A stretch of DNA of 64,000 nucleotides. Origin: Tribonema minus. Its lineage: Eukaryota; Sar; Xanthophyceae; Tribonematales; Tribonemataceae. The stretch covers positions 806,001-870,000 of the forward strand of contig JAFCMP010000002.1 in the NCBI GenBank assembly GCA_017506865.1, in the 5' to 3' direction. Below the pieces are notes generated by a model. The model saw only the letters and a list, made by a program, of their open reading frames with translations. It ran no database searches and was not told where the DNA came from. The position numbers and the translations under genes are program-made. Positions 20,326 through 35,300 of the stretch are shown here, one piece after another (the first letter of the stretch is position 1; every line of letters starts with the position of its first letter).

Positions 20326-23300
20326 CTGCAGCAGCGCTCAGCAATGGAGAGAATGCACGTATTTCAGCGCAACAGAATGGCTGCCGTCGCATGCGGTGTG
20401 TGGCCACTGAAGAGCTTAGCCTTGCTGGTACTCGTTGGCGCAGGGCCCCAGCGAGGCAGGATACAGGTGCGCGCGTGCAGTCAGGCCAACAGAACTATCT
20501 GTGTGTGCATGCTATGCCATACAGTGTACCGAGGGGTAGTCAGCAATTGGTTGGGTCATCGTGGCACGCTGCAGTGGGCGGGAATCCGTGTGAGCACGCA
20601 AGCCGTTGGCCGGGAGAAGCGCTCGCTTGGCAGCCAGGCACAGGCGCGCCGCCTTGAACGCTATTGCTTCAGCGACCCAATGCGGCGCAATTTACGCCGC
20701 ATTGTTCGGTTGTGTGGCGTTTATACATGTGCTGTTCTTAGACTAGAGCACTGCATTAGACAATGCACTTCCACGATGTGCATCTGCCGAGCACGACTGT
20801 TCCGGTGCCCTGCGCAGGAACTGCGTCCTCTCATCTGATGGTCCAGAGTATTAAGGTGCTGCACAGTGTTCGGACCGCTGTTTGCTGGCCAATTGCACGT
20901 GCTGACTTGTGCATAGCACGCAAAAGTGCTGCTAATGCTCAGTAGTGCTGCTTCTGCTGCAATGGAGTCCGACTGAGTCATTTCAAGTTGCAGGGTGTGT
21001 CCAAGCTTTTAGGGCGCAGTGCAGACCAGGCTGCTGCGCAGGAGCAGATGTCACACTTGCATCGGACACCAGGCCTCCTTGGGGGGCTTGATATATACAA
21101 CTCCACAAGCGCAACTTTGCACACACCTACTGCATGTGTAACTGCTGTAACTGCTGCTACTGCGACCAGGCCATTTGCGGTGGTAAGCGCGCTCACCTCG
21201 TACCCCAGGTCCTGCATGCCACCACTGTGAGGAGTAGAAGGCGCAGACAAGAAGCAGCGGTGCAGTCAGAATTAGTACCAAGTCTTGTGACTCGTAACTG
21301 GGAAGGCTCCACTTGAGACCGGGTGTCCTATGCAGTCCCGCGGTTTTTCGCCCGTTAAGCGAAAGCAATTGCCAAGTAACAACAAAAGTACTTGTGGACT
21401 TGTGTTTATAAAGGCCCCAAGTATTCGTTCAGCATGTCATGTGCGTAAACAGGCACCAGAAGACGGGCTGCATCGGACGGTGTTGCAGGGCGCTGCGGAG
21501 AATTGGGCCTGTTGCAGCAGGAAGAAAAATGCCGCATGCCTCGCGCGCACTCGGCTTGGGTTGGCATCATGCTGTGCACTCGTTCCTGGCTGAAGAGCCT
21601 GATGATGCGGTGGTTTGAGCTGCCAGAACGGTAATGCAATGTCAAGATAGGCTGAAAGCATTATGGTGCCTCGTAGTGTTGAACATATCAGGCAGCCCTA
21701 ACACTAACCCTAACCTTAACCCTGTAGTGAAAGCAACCAGATACACAGGCACCAAGCAGGCGGCGGCGCTCCCAGAGCCCTTGTTCATGAATGTGCTTCA
21801 CTTGCATCTGCTTGTAAGGCAGACACCTTGTGCAACACCTACTATACAGGGCGCAGTACCAAGCCGTGCGCTGTCACTAGGCGTCTGATGCAGTGATGGT
21901 TGCAGCTACCAAAAACACTATACAAGTACAGCGCAGACTAGGCGGCTGCGTTGACGCAAACTTTTCGATTGTATAGGCAACCCGGCCTCCCTTGGGCCTT
22001 CATAAATACAAGTCCATACGTACAAGTACCATTTCAGGACTGACTGTCAGTGTTTCGATTCGACATGAGACGGAGCTTACATGGTGATGATGCTCAGGGG
22101 AGAGCCCGCGCCGTCGAGGTAGCCTGTTGAAGATGTAGACGGATGATGCATGCCGCGTGTTTAGTGGCATATTAGCATGCATTAGGATGACAGAAGCGTG
22201 TTGGCACCACCTCAAAGCGGCAAGGGCCGCTTTGAGAGCTGAGGCCCCAAGTGTCGTTCAGATGCATCACCAATTCGGTGGCAGCACTGCTCAAATGCTT
22301 GTGAATAATTATGCTCAGTCCCTGTGTGTGATAGGATTTCAAGTGCAGCGTGACAGGTGTTGCTGCAGTCTCAAGAAGGGTATGTATACTTTGAAGTACA
22401 TAATTTGTACAGCCGCTGTGTTCATGAACTCGCGGCTGCATTGATGAATCACTGCATGCACAAGCACTGCGGAGCCCACAGGGGCAAGCGTGACAGTAAC
22501 CTTTAATTGTACGCAAACAGCAGCACGCAGCAAGCATGACCTGAAAGGAATGGGTGGTACAGTCTTGAGTGGCGCAGTTAGTCTCCATGCGTGCATGTAA
22601 TGCTGCCATTAGCTGTCTTCAACGCAGTTATGTTGCAGCATACGTCACAGCGCCGTTGGACGCACGGCGTGATGCGCAGTGGCCCACAGCAGTAGTTCTT
22701 GTGTGTTTGTGTGCGTAGAACGCTCATGCAGCTCACTGCTGCAGCACACAGCATGTACGTGTAGCGGCCCTACAGCGCCGGCGGACGCACGTCATGACGC
22801 GCAGTGGCTTACAGCTGTGTTGCTTGTGGGCACGGACATAGAATGCGCGCACAGATCACTGGTGCAGCACACGGCATGCATGTACGCTGGCATTGCAGCA
22901 CCGTCGGATGCACGTCACGCCGCGCAGTGACCTACCACAGTGCTTTTTGTAAGCATACATGTATAATGTATAGAGTATATACAGGATAGAGGCCTCACCT
23001 GTCATGAGCTCCGTGCACAGCTGGGCCTGCGTGTGTGTAACGAACGTCAGCGGTTTGGTGGAAATGAGTTGAAGTTCGGTGCAACATGAGGGCAGCGCTG
23101 GGTGCCTGGCGGTCTGCAACATCCGCGATGTTTACTACATGACGGTCACATTGTAGATCTTGAATTCTGATTGATGGCTTCGTGCAAGCTTTTTGGGCAC
23201 GCTGAATGCTGCAGCATGTACATCCACGAATACATCGGAGGCCACATTTCCCTCCGCTACCGATTACAGACGCAGCAGGAGGTCAACACAATGAGTCTGT

Positions 23301-26300
23301 GCTCCCCCCCCCTTTTCACCACACTTCAACTTGAAGCTGCGTGAGTGATTCCGTGCTCAGCACCACGCTTGCACATTGAAGAGGAATGGGCATTGTTTGC
23401 ATGCCTGGTGAGCTCTGCGCGATTGGCCATGACCGGAACCGAGGCTCACAACAACAAACACCGCAACAATCTTTATCAGTCTTGGCACTTTTGGGGGCTT
23501 TGTCCAGTTGAAGTTGACAGCAGCCACAGACAGCGCATAGCACCCCCTCGCGCCACAGATAGATGGAAGTCGTGCGGTCAATCCATGCATACATATGCCC
23601 AAGACTATGTGTGTCGAAGAACAAGTGCTAACACTGCACACGGCACGAATCCAATTCGTCAAGTAGCTGGCACAGTGGTGCACATCGGGTCAAGAATTCA
23701 ACAACAATGCGGGCGGCACTCCTGCTCTGATTGACATGCAGTATTCAAAACGAGTTGCAGCCATTAGCACCGTCACCCTAACCCTAGCCTGCATTCTATA
23801 TGATTGTGATTCTCAGACTGCAGGAACAGCAGAGCGTGCCCTGTCTCTCCCCTCTGATGTAATTACGCTATAGCAGTGGGTATATTCGAGCCCTGTGTGG
23901 AGTGGAGGTCTGCGCAACACTACCGTCTTTGGTCACAGTGCAAGCGGCGTGCACTGCCCACCGCAGCAGTGCTCATACAGCCTCTTGAACCTGCCAACAA
24001 CCCACCGCAGCAGTGCTCATACAGTGCCTTGAACCTGCCAACAACCCATTAACCTCCCTCTAATGCGCCCTGTGAGCACAGAGCATGGCCGCTGTGTGTG
24101 GCCAGGAAGTAAGAGTTAGGGTTGAGATTAGGGTCAATTGAGGTGGTGATGCTCACCTCGTCCCAGTGACCACACGCAGTTCCTTCGCCGCCGCCCGTCT
24201 CTGCACAACAGGTGACGCAACGGGGTCATCACAGACGGGGAGCGTCAACTTGTTGAATTTCACAACCAGACAGCAGACGCGCATTATTGATCACCAAGGC
24301 ATGGGGGACAAGGGAGCCTGCCCCACCCTAATTAGGATCCTACCTAACCCTAAAACTAAGCGCCTGAGGCTCTTGGTCCAGTGCACCGGTAACAAGCACG
24401 CCAGTGCTTTGTGTGTCATTGTGCCTGCACAATGCTGCAGCCGTCCTCCACAAGTCTTTTGCATCCCAAATAGCGAAGAGACTTTTGAAATACCCCCTCC
24501 CCCCCCCCCCCCCCCGCCCCCCCAAAGAGCAATTGAATCATGTCTGTTCTAGCCTCTGCCTGCCTATATTATCCTGTTCCTGTCATCATGCTCATGCCGT
24601 AGACCTGGCCACTGGCCTTGCAGCTTAGCCACAGCTGCCACTGTTGTCGGCGGTGCTGCAGACTAGTTAGCAAGTTTGCCATGTCACCGTGGGTCGTGTA
24701 GATTCACAGTATCAATCCTGCTACATGGTACCATGCAAGAAGACGCCACCGGGCGCTGACATCTAGCGTGAACGAGCATTGTGTCCGCGCTTGACAAGAC
24801 GGTTGACTACTCTACATGTCGCAGCTTGAAGTTCTGTTTCTCTGCAGCAACTACTCTGCTTGGGTTGCATCGCATTCCGCAGACTAGCCGGAATCCGTAG
24901 CCAGTTTCCCTCTCGTAGCGTATACGTCGTTCTTGATTGAAGTTCTTTCGCTCCCCAACTGAGATCCACCAGTGCTGTAGTTGAACATCACATTTTCAGG
25001 TTACTGTTGAAGTTCTGCGCAGAACGACACCTCAACCTCACCTAGCTGAAGTGGCCCAAACCCCAGCTCCGCAGCCTTCACTGAAGCGTAGCACGTGCCG
25101 TCGCTGTCGCTGCCGTCATCGTAGTATACATTACCGGAGGAAAAGGGCGCGCACATGCCGCCGCAGGAGGCGGCGGTCGTGGGCCAGTGCGTGCCAATGC
25201 CTGCGCAGCGCTCAGAGTTGGTCACGATGCGGCGTATTAGCACGCATCAGGATGCTAGATGTGCACAGTGCTCAGCAGAAGGCGCCTTCTGGGCTTGCAC
25301 ATGCCGCCGCAGGAGGCGGCGGTCGTGGGCCAGTGCGTACCGATGCCTGCGCAGCGCTCAGCGTCGGTCACGAAGCGGCTTATTAGCGTGCATCAGGATA
25401 CTAGATGTGAGCAGTGCTCAGCATCGGTCATGAAGCGGCTTATTAGCGTGCATCAGGATGTTGGATGTGCGCCGTGCTCTCAGCGTCGTTTGGTCACAAA
25501 ACGGCTTAGCAGCGCGCAAAAGGATCAAAGTCTGTTGATGGCAATCGATCATCAGGCGTTACTTCCCCTCACCTCACCATTTCACGCAGCACAGCCTTGC
25601 CCGAGAAGCGGATGGCAGCGGTGCCAGCAACACCTGACGCTTCTCCCCAAACGTTCACCAGCTGAACTTCAAGTTGAGATCAGTTGACGCACCAGGACGT
25701 GGCCCATCTCGTGCCGCACGTCATCGACGAAGGAACCATCGGCAACAGTCCTTGCGGCGACAGCCTGACACCTCATATGTTGAATACACCTCATATATAC
25801 TATATTCCACAGCCGAATTTCATGTACTTGTGAAGTATGAGTTTAGTGACTCGCCAACAATGTGGACCATCTCGTGCAGCACGACGTCAACAAACGAGCC
25901 ATATGGGCAATAAGGCTGGCCAATTGCATAACTTCGCACATCGTGAGCCTAGTAGGCGTTGTCGATACAACGCATCTCGGTACCTGTACGACACTATCGA
26001 CAACACCTGGGCGCACAACATTGACTCAATCAACAACTGAACTCATTGTCTAAACTACTGCAGTTGCTGACACGCGTAGTGCGCATGTACGTGATCCTTC
26101 ACATGTACTTCGATGTCATAACAAAAAGCCGCCATCAGTGAGCGCGGCAGCATTGTCCCAGAACCTCAACAGTTTATAAACAGTTGAAGTGGGTGATCGA
26201 CATCGTGCACGCGACTCACGCAGGACGTGGTCCATTTTGTACCGCACAACGTCAGCAAAGGAGCCATGGGCAACTTGAAAGAGACCAGCTGGCTGCACCA

Positions 26301-29300
26301 CCTTGCACTAATGTTCAACAGCTGAAGTTGATGTTTGAGTTGACTCGAAGTGACTCACCCAGGACGTGGCCCATCTCGTGCAGCACGACGTCAACGAAGG
26401 AGCCATCGGCAATGAGACCCGCAACGTCAGCCTTGTCAAACTCCATGATGCCGGAAATCGTCAGCTGGCTGTCTGGGCGCGCATGAACCGGGCCGGCAAA
26501 ACCCAAGATTTTGCCTGGTCCGTCTGCAGGCGCAGGGGGGGGGGGGGGGGGGGGGGGGGGGAAGGGTGTGTGTGTGTGTGAGTGTAACGAGCGCGCAAGT
26601 ACTGCTTACTGTGCCCACGTACACATGCGGGTATGTGTGTGTGCCTGCGTTCGCACACGCCATACAAGAGCGCATGTATTGCGGGTCGGTCGAGAGGAGA
26701 GAGGCCTTCAAGTTGGGGGATACGTACTACAGTACTACTAGTAGTAGGCATGTCAGTGAGCAGCAAGCGCACATGCACGACGAAAGCTAGCGCCTGATAC
26801 GGCGTCTGCTGGCAGCACAGGCGCAAGGTGTGCGCCCAGGTCGTCAGTGCAACGCATTTCGACCTGTACGACAACATCGCCCAGGTGGACAATGCAACGC
26901 ATTTCGACCTGTACGACAATATTGTACGACGACCTGTACGACAATATTGTACGACAGGTCGTCGTACAATATTGTCGTACAGGTCGAAATGCAACGCATA
27001 TTGTACGACAATATTGTCGTACAGTCGAAATGCGTTGCAATATTGTCGTACAGGTCGAAATGCGTTGCATTGACCACCTGGGCGCACAAAGGGATTAGGC
27101 AGGTATGAACGGCACGAGCGCACGCGTTTGTGTGCGCGCGCCGTGTGCATTTGCGCCGTACTGATCAGCACGCGGGTGCGGTCAGCAGGTTGTGTATGCC
27201 ATTGGACTCGGAGGCATGCACATTGCATGATGTGGAACGAGCGCAGGGCAGCCTGCGCTGCAGCCAGAGAAGGTCAGCCCATGGAACGCTGCCAAAGGGA
27301 AGCGTGCGTTGTCTGCACAAATACTTAAGTGACGCACATGAGCAGCAGCGCTCAGCCCGCCATTGATATACCAGTTTGAAACCACACTTACCGCCGCCAA
27401 TTTCTAGTCTAGTGCCAGAAGGGCGTTTTGCAACATTGTTTGCAGCCCTCCGTATCTGCCTGATATGTGCGTGCATTGTGCACCTTTGATTGTGTAGACC
27501 AAGCATAGTACCTAGTATACGCGCTACTCATGATGCGTGTGCAACTTTGTGTCAGCAACTGCTGCAGCAACGCGACCGAGCACTTGTATGTAGTGTGCCG
27601 GTGGACGTCATCGAACAGCAGCTGACTGCTGCCAGTATCTCACCGATGTACGTCACTGCTGCAGCAATCACGACGTCGTCAACAGAGCCCTGCACAGCAA
27701 AGAAGCAGACAAGATATTTGGAAGTTGGGATAGGATAAATGCAAACATGACGTCACCAGCTGTTGGGCGGGCAACCAATTATCTGCGATGCTAGCAAAAG
27801 TTGCAGCATCCTTGTGCACAGATGGTAGTATAAACAGCATGCTAAGTCAGTGAGAGCATCAAGGATGGTTGGCTGGAAAGAAGCGCGCACATTTTAAGTT
27901 CAAGTTGTGCACTAGTACGCACCCAGCGGCAGTACGAGCTACCAGCTGCACACGATACAATGCAGCATGTGCGGGAGTATTTCATCATTTCCGCACGCTT
28001 CAATATTGAGGCAGCACTTCGACCCAGCCCCAGTTCAATGACAACACTAGCGCTGGTCCAGCGTTGAACTTTGGCACCGTAGTCTGGGCGCTTTTAGCGC
28101 TTTGAGCGCTCCGTGCCTGGCTCTTGGCCAGTCCAAGGACAACAATGCAAACAGCAACACAGTGAGAGCCAGTCCAAGGCCTACGACGCAACCAGCAACA
28201 CAGTGACTCTCCTATGCATACATGCGCGATAGGTAGCGCCGGCTCTGCTGCAAGGTACAGCGTGGGATTATGGTGCGTCAGTGTGGGCGCTCTGAGCGCT
28301 GCATCGCCCAGGCCTCTACACGGCCAGGCCGAGAAGAATGGCACGAGCAGCAAAAAGGCGATTTCCCTATGTATACATACTGTATACGCATGCAGCACAT
28401 GTTGTGTACTTCGAAGTAGTATGTACAGGCAAGGCTGCTACTGTGTGCCGGTGTGTGCGAGATGCGGGCGGACAGAAGTGAGGTTTCTGAACCCATGGAA
28501 GTACTGACATCAGGTATGCAGGTGCTACTTGTTAGGATTAGAACAACTAGTCGTTCACAGGGACGAATGAAACGATGTCCTCTTCAACCCATGAAATGCC
28601 CCCCCCTTGTGCAGGTGCAAGCACTTAAAGGCGGCCAAACTCAAGCAAATGTGGGAGTGGACGAAAGCAGCGCCGTCTCCACGTGAGCACCGTTGTGAAC
28701 TGACCGCAAGTGGCGCATTTTTGATGTTGCCGCTTTGATCTGCCTCGCACAATGGTTGGTGTGCCATGTAGGGCTACTGTGATTGGATTTCAGAAAAGTG
28801 CCTTAGGGTTACTGACAGTTGACTGCAGGAAGAGCGCCTGAACTGCACCACCGATTGATTGCCTAAACACACGCTGCATTAACCTGATGGGGGCCCAAAA
28901 GAGGGTACCAGCCTCAACTGACCATGTTGTATACTGTACCTACTTCAAAGTGCGAAATCAGGGCTGAGCGGGGCATGAGGGGGTGCCGACTGTGCACTGA
29001 CCGTGCCTCAGATACGTACCGTATAGTTAGTCTTGGCTTGACCGCCGAACCAGTCGTCCTCCCGTGGGCCCTCATCAGGCACGTCGGCCGTGATGATGGA
29101 CTGCCACCTGAGCAATGGGACACAGCACAGCAACAGCGTTCAGAAACTGCGCAAGTAGCGCGTATTGCTGCAGTGTTTGCTGCGCAGCTCGCTTGCACTG
29201 CCGGTGAGAGGGCACCAGGCCCGAAGAAGCAATAGCACCCAGTTGTCCTGATCGTTGTCAGTGAGGGCATGAAGTTCAAGTTGAAGTTTGTGCGTCGCGC

Positions 29301-32300
29301 CGCCTCGCAGAAGCGCGTGATGGGACGCAACAGTCGCTGAGCACTGCTGCACAAACTTGAAGGCAGGGAGGCAGCGCTCAGCCTTGCGGTGAGGGGTAGG
29401 TATGCAGGTTTGTGTGCATGTGACGGACAGCGTGTGACATTCTTGAAGCAGCGCCGCACACGAGAACCAAGACGTCTTTTGCTGTTGTAGGACCGTGCAC
29501 AGACACTGGAAACGAGTGACTCAGAGGTCGCACAGGGTGCAGCTCTTGCGCCCAAATTCGACAAGAGCAATGGCGTGCTGCGAGCCTCTGAGTACGTAGG
29601 CATATTCAAGTTGGCACTCAGCGTGCCGCCGTTGTTGGCAACACTCAGCGCATTCAAGCATTCGACATGTAGAAGGGTGCCAACAGAGAGGTACATGCTT
29701 GACTGACCACATGTTTGCCTTTGCCGCGTCGAGTGTCGCGCTCTCGCGCCTCTGCCGTGTTGCCGTTTTGACAGTCCCTACCGAAGGGGACTGTTTGTTT
29801 GCCTACCATAAAGGCAGGCATACACAGCCAGCCCCGGGGGTTCCGCTCTCGGGGCAGCGCTCAATAAATGGCCACAGCAGTGCTCAGCATGCTGCTCACC
29901 TTGCTGCCGCCGTGTTGAAGATGGCCTTGACCGCCGCTGTCGTGTTGGGCGCGAACACCAACTGGATGTTGTAACCCACCCCGAGAGTTGGCATCGGCGT
30001 TGGCTTGCGCGTTGGTTTCAGGGTGGTCGCGGCCATGGTGGGCCTGTTGAGCAATGACACATGATCGTGACTACAAGCCGGTACTATAGTATGAGTGCGT
30101 GGCAACAGCCGCCACTGGCATTTTACCTTCCCCAGAGCAGCACATCCATACGTGCACTGCAACTGCTGTACCCGCTGGCATCTGCTACCCCACAGGGCTT
30201 GGTAGCAGTTGCAAGCATGGAGTTCCGTGCGGCAATGACTCGGACGGGCTTGCGCGCTGTTGTACGTGTGGGGGGCAGCAGGCACAGTGACGCTGCTTGC
30301 ACTACCGCGACATGAATGAAGTTGATGTGAACCGGGTTACGTAGTAGGAGCCTCTGAGAGTTATACGCAACTTCTTGGCTTCACACGCCTATGACTCAGG
30401 TTTTGAATAAATGCTTCAACAACAATCTCAGATAGACTGTTGTGCCTACCGTACAGAACTGAAGGACACAACAAAACAGTGACTGGACAACTTGAACCTC
30501 AGGCTGAACAGCAGTGCAGGGCAGTGCCCTCAGAGCTTCAAGTTGAACAGTGACATACTGGGCGCCCAGGTGGTCAATGCAACGCATTTCGACCTGTACG
30601 GCAACGCATTTCGACCTGTATGACAATACATACTATAGTACCTACACCTTGGCTGCTCATTCTCTGGCATGTCATTCAATGGGCTAAGCCCCCATGGGCC
30701 AGGAACCTTTGCTCTTAGCAGTACATGTGCAAGCCCATGATGCCACAGTGTGCACAGGGCCACAAGTTCAATACTGCCAGTGTGCATGGTGTGCGCCCAG
30801 GTGGTCAATGCAACGCATTAAAGGTCGAAATGCGTTGCATTGACCACCTGGGCGCACATTGGCAGCTCAGTGACACTTAAAGCGGTATGGCACCTGCTAT
30901 GCTGCGTTTGCACAAAGAGTGTTCAAGCTGTCGGGGTGCAGGCACTGCAACGGCATGAGCTGCTGCTCTCACAGTGTACGACTTGATTGCACCCGGTCAG
31001 CCTGAGGAATGCAACCTCTCAGTAGAAGTACATTGTTTTGCGCATGTCCACAAATCTTACACGTGCTGCAGGCCCTGCCGGTGGGTCACAAGTTCAAGCA
31101 ATGCTACCCTCCTAATCATTACGGCAGAGCTCAGCTCACATGGCGGTCGGCATGATCGTCGGCTTGGCCGTAGGATATATCGTCGGCTTGGCCGTGGGCT
31201 TGGCCGTGGGCTTGGCGGTGGGCTTGGCCGTGGGCTTGGCCGTGGGCTTGGCCGTGGGCTTGGCGGTCGTCGGCTTGCGCGTGGGGCGGCGTGTAGGCTT
31301 GATTGTTGGCGTCGCCGCTGGCTGCAGTGTGACACGGCAGTGGCATTGCCCAACGTGATCATGCAAAAATAACTTGAAGTTGATATGCAGATTGCCGAGT
31401 GGGGCAGGCATGGCATGTACTGGTAGGCCTGCAGTGCCTGCAATTCACGTCACTGTTGCCTGCTGCACGGCAGTCACGACCACTGCGGCAGGATCAGGCA
31501 ATAATCAAACACAAGTTGAGTTGACCGTCAATTGTGTGGCGGGGCGGCCCGCGGGTCTGCCGCAGTGCCTGTGGTCGGCGCCTCAGAGACTCCGTTGGCT
31601 GCGGCATGCAGTCGCGAGCAGGGGTTCACTGACAGCCTGAGAGCGGATCATCCACCATGAAGCTGCCAGTGGTTCGCAAATTGCCGAACTTTCAACTGAT
31701 CAAGAAATCGACAATAAGTACAGGAACTGACAGTGTAAACTTGAATGGCACTTACGCCACTGGCAGCGTCGCCGCCGGCTGCGGGCCATGGCACAACAAT
31801 CGCAAGCAGGTGCTCAACATGTGACCCCAGCCTTCTATACTAGTAGGAACATATCCGATGCGGGCAGTCATCCTCAGTTGGGACCTTGAAATCTGGACGT
31901 CTTCAAGTTCATACATTTAAATCCAGAGTCCATGAGCTCTGTTACAGTACCTGCTACTGTAGCACAATTTTTAAGTTAGTACATTGCAGTAGCACACTCA
32001 TTTGAAGTTTGATTGCCACGCCATTAACTAGCACTGCACCAGTAAGTCTTGGCAATTCTGCCTGCCAGTGGCTGTGCCCAACTGACAGAGTTCAGCGGAT
32101 GGCTTCTTCAATGGCAACTTGAAGTTAGTAAACATACATGTGGCTGCAGCCACTGACTGGTCCAGTACATGCGGCGCCGGGGCTCACCTGCCCTGTTGGT
32201 GCGGAGGCCAGGCTACGCCGCGTGCCTGCCACTGGAATGGCGGCACCGTGACTGGCAGATTCGGAGGGCAGCTTCGAGGCCTCCGCTGGCAGCCTTGCGC

Positions 32301-35300
32301 TGTCCTGCTGGTCTGCGGCGCCACGGCTGCCGTGCAGAGTCTGACGTAACGGTTGCAGTCAAAGGCAACATAAACTGTCAATCTCAACGTCTTACCAACT
32401 CTTGAAGACTTTGAGCCTAATAGGCTCGAAGATTATTTCTGAAATTTAGTTATGTGGGTATTGCACCGGTGCCTGCCAGTGGGCCAGGCCGGCGCTCACT
32501 CCGTGACGCCGACCGGGCTTACGACTATAATAGTAGTTGCCACTAGCAATAAAGCCACACCGTGACACACTGTCTGACTTGAACTTTGCAAGACTTCCGT
32601 ATCAATTATTCAATTTCAAGTTATACATGCTTGTAGTAGTACTAGCAGCAGAAGTAGAATTTCAAAGTTTGTAAACCAACTAAAATTTAATGAAATATAC
32701 TGTATACTAAGTCACTGTTACAGTAGTACTTTGAATTAGGCTGGCTGATGCACTGACAGCCACGTGCGCTGAACGGGATAGCAGTTGCTACGACTAGGGC
32801 AGCCGCTGCGCTTTCCAGTGCACTGCTAATGGGGCCATAGCAGCAAGTCATAATGGGGAGTCCCCAGGGCTGCGTACCAATCACGTAGGGACACGTACTG
32901 TAGCAGCCTGAGGGCTTTCAAAGCAGATTTGTTCAACAAGTTGATGAGTGTATACTCTACAATATACTTTTAGTACCATTCTGAGTTGACTTGTCAAGAC
33001 GGACAACTCGGAGGCCCTTGTGCCAGTGAAGGCCCGAACCATAGGTGGACTGGCAGGGCGTAGGACCTGCCAGGCTGGGAACCGGAAGCCTGAGGCTTGC
33101 TTTTTTCAGCTGCGACTGTCAGCTTACACTGCCGGTGTGAGAAAATTCGATGTAAATTTCAACCGCAGCGGCTCATCGACTAGCCTACTCAGTAGGCTAT
33201 AATTCAATAGTTGCACTAAGTTAGTAACAGTTAAACTCAAAGTACCGCAACTTAAGAGTACTGTAACACTCACAAACTCACAATATGCAAGCTCAGCTGC
33301 TGATACTACTTCAAGTTCTTGAAAATAGTAGATAGTACAACGTGATGTAGTTCAAGTTGACCTGCAGGCATGCCATCATGGCGGCCAGTGAGTATACTAG
33401 TACCGGTGACCGTCAACTCAGTCAACTTGCCGCTTGAAGGTTTGAAGCTTGCAAGTGACTTTCAGCTGCGCTTACAAATGCGCTGTGATCAACGTCATGT
33501 TGTTGAACTGTGCCACACAGTGTGACACAGATACACTTTGAATATTGCGAAACTCAGGACCGTCCCACGGGCGTGAACCTTTCAGACTTTAAGTTAGTAA
33601 TACTAGTAGTAGCACATACATGGCTTCAGAATCTGCTCACTGGCGATTTGATCATTACATTGTGATGAATGTAATAGACTGAGCCATGCATTTTCAGAGG
33701 CTTGGTCTTGAAGACATTTTTTATGAATATTACTAATGATTACCTTATCGAAATTCAATTTAGCAAATAAACTGTTTTGACGCTCAGGATCGTCCTGATG
33801 TAGTACAGTCACTGTGTCCTACGTGTAGATTCTTGAACATAATCCTCGGTTGTATAGAATTTGCCAAGGTAGGAAACTTCAAGTTCAAGTACGAAATTGT
33901 AAAAGTGCTCCTCATCACGTCTCAACCAACTTTAACACAAAGCCTTCACCTCAGGCTCATGACCTCAATTTATATCAAGTTGAAGTGCAGCAGCAAACGC
34001 TCCGAGTCAGGCGCAGGCTGGCCGGGCAGCCTGAGGGTTTTGATCAGACTTGGACATATTTACAAGTGTGGGGGGGGTTAACTTTTTATATAATAAGTCA
34101 TAACCCATGGGCCATTATATACATCCATATGCTGGGGTCCTGGTTGCCCCCATTTCAAGTCCTGTTTCCACACCTGGTCCAACTGTCGCGATAAGAGCAT
34201 ACTTCAGCAAGAGGCTTACAGCTGCATGTCATTGATATCTTACATAGATGATCATCTTGCATTTGCGTATTAGGGTTTCCACTAATTGTCAATGACTATA
34301 GCGGAAGCTGTCAGTGAGTACATATTATGCCTTAAACATTGAATGCTATATTTGTATCATGATCATGATCATCATGACATTGTAAGAAATAACTGTATAA
34401 ATAGATGATATATGCAATTGCAGCTACCTGTATTGTGAGCATGTGACAGGATCATTAGCAATGCACAGTGTCGCCACGTCTTGTTTAATTTTTCATAATG
34501 TAGCCTCATGGCTTAAAGTTGACAAATTGTCTACATGCACACCAGCACACTGTGGCACACGCCAAAACCGAGGCAGTCGTGAGTCACTATCGGCTATAAA
34601 GGTTGCCGGACACGAACTGATGTGATTGCAATTTCTGAGAGATGCAATGGTAAGTACATACACACACACACACACACACACGCTCTCTCACACACAGCCT
34701 CTGCTCAGACGATGCTCAGACGATTTACGCCGAAGGCGGCCGGCCCATCGTTAACGGCTCTGGTTACGAAGTAAGCACATCACGCGACTTACGACTTACG
34801 TGAGAGGCGACACCGTAGCTCAGCGCCAGCAGCAGCGCCGTGAGCCGGAGGATGTCCATGTTGCCACTCGCGCGTCTGTGCCTGCCTGCCTGCCTGGTTG
34901 TGGGCACAATTAGATCAATCAGAGTCAGCGAAAAGTCCCGGACCGGACCGGACAAGCCGAGAGGGCAGGGGCATCAAGGGGGGGAAGGGGGGGCTGGGGA
35001 CAAACTTCATGAACCTTGAAGTGCACCATGTGAAGTGCTGCCCGGCAGTGCCGTGAATATCAAGCTAGCTTGAAGTGCACTACTTAGTGCCTGAAGGTGC
35101 CACAGTGCGCATGCAGACCTCGAGGCGTGGGGTAGCCTGAGCCTCAGGGTGCATGCACCCATTGGGGAGCGTACCGTAGTACTACGTAGTACCAGTAGGG
35201 TTAGGGATGCGGGCAGGTATGTAGCTGTAGCATGTAGCACCATGGCGTAGCAGAGATCATGAAAAGGATATCATGGCGGCGGCGGGAGGCCCGTATTGCC

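Noticed and set aside
24488-24524. Pro-rich coding region in the poly-C tract (also 62777-63074)
   Set aside because: Homopolymer run in an intron or spacer; no conserved flanking exon.
25270-25346. Second exon 8 in gene B as a usable alternative exon
   Set aside because: Its frame runs into TAG about 30 codons in with no donor before it, so it looks like a partial duplicate.
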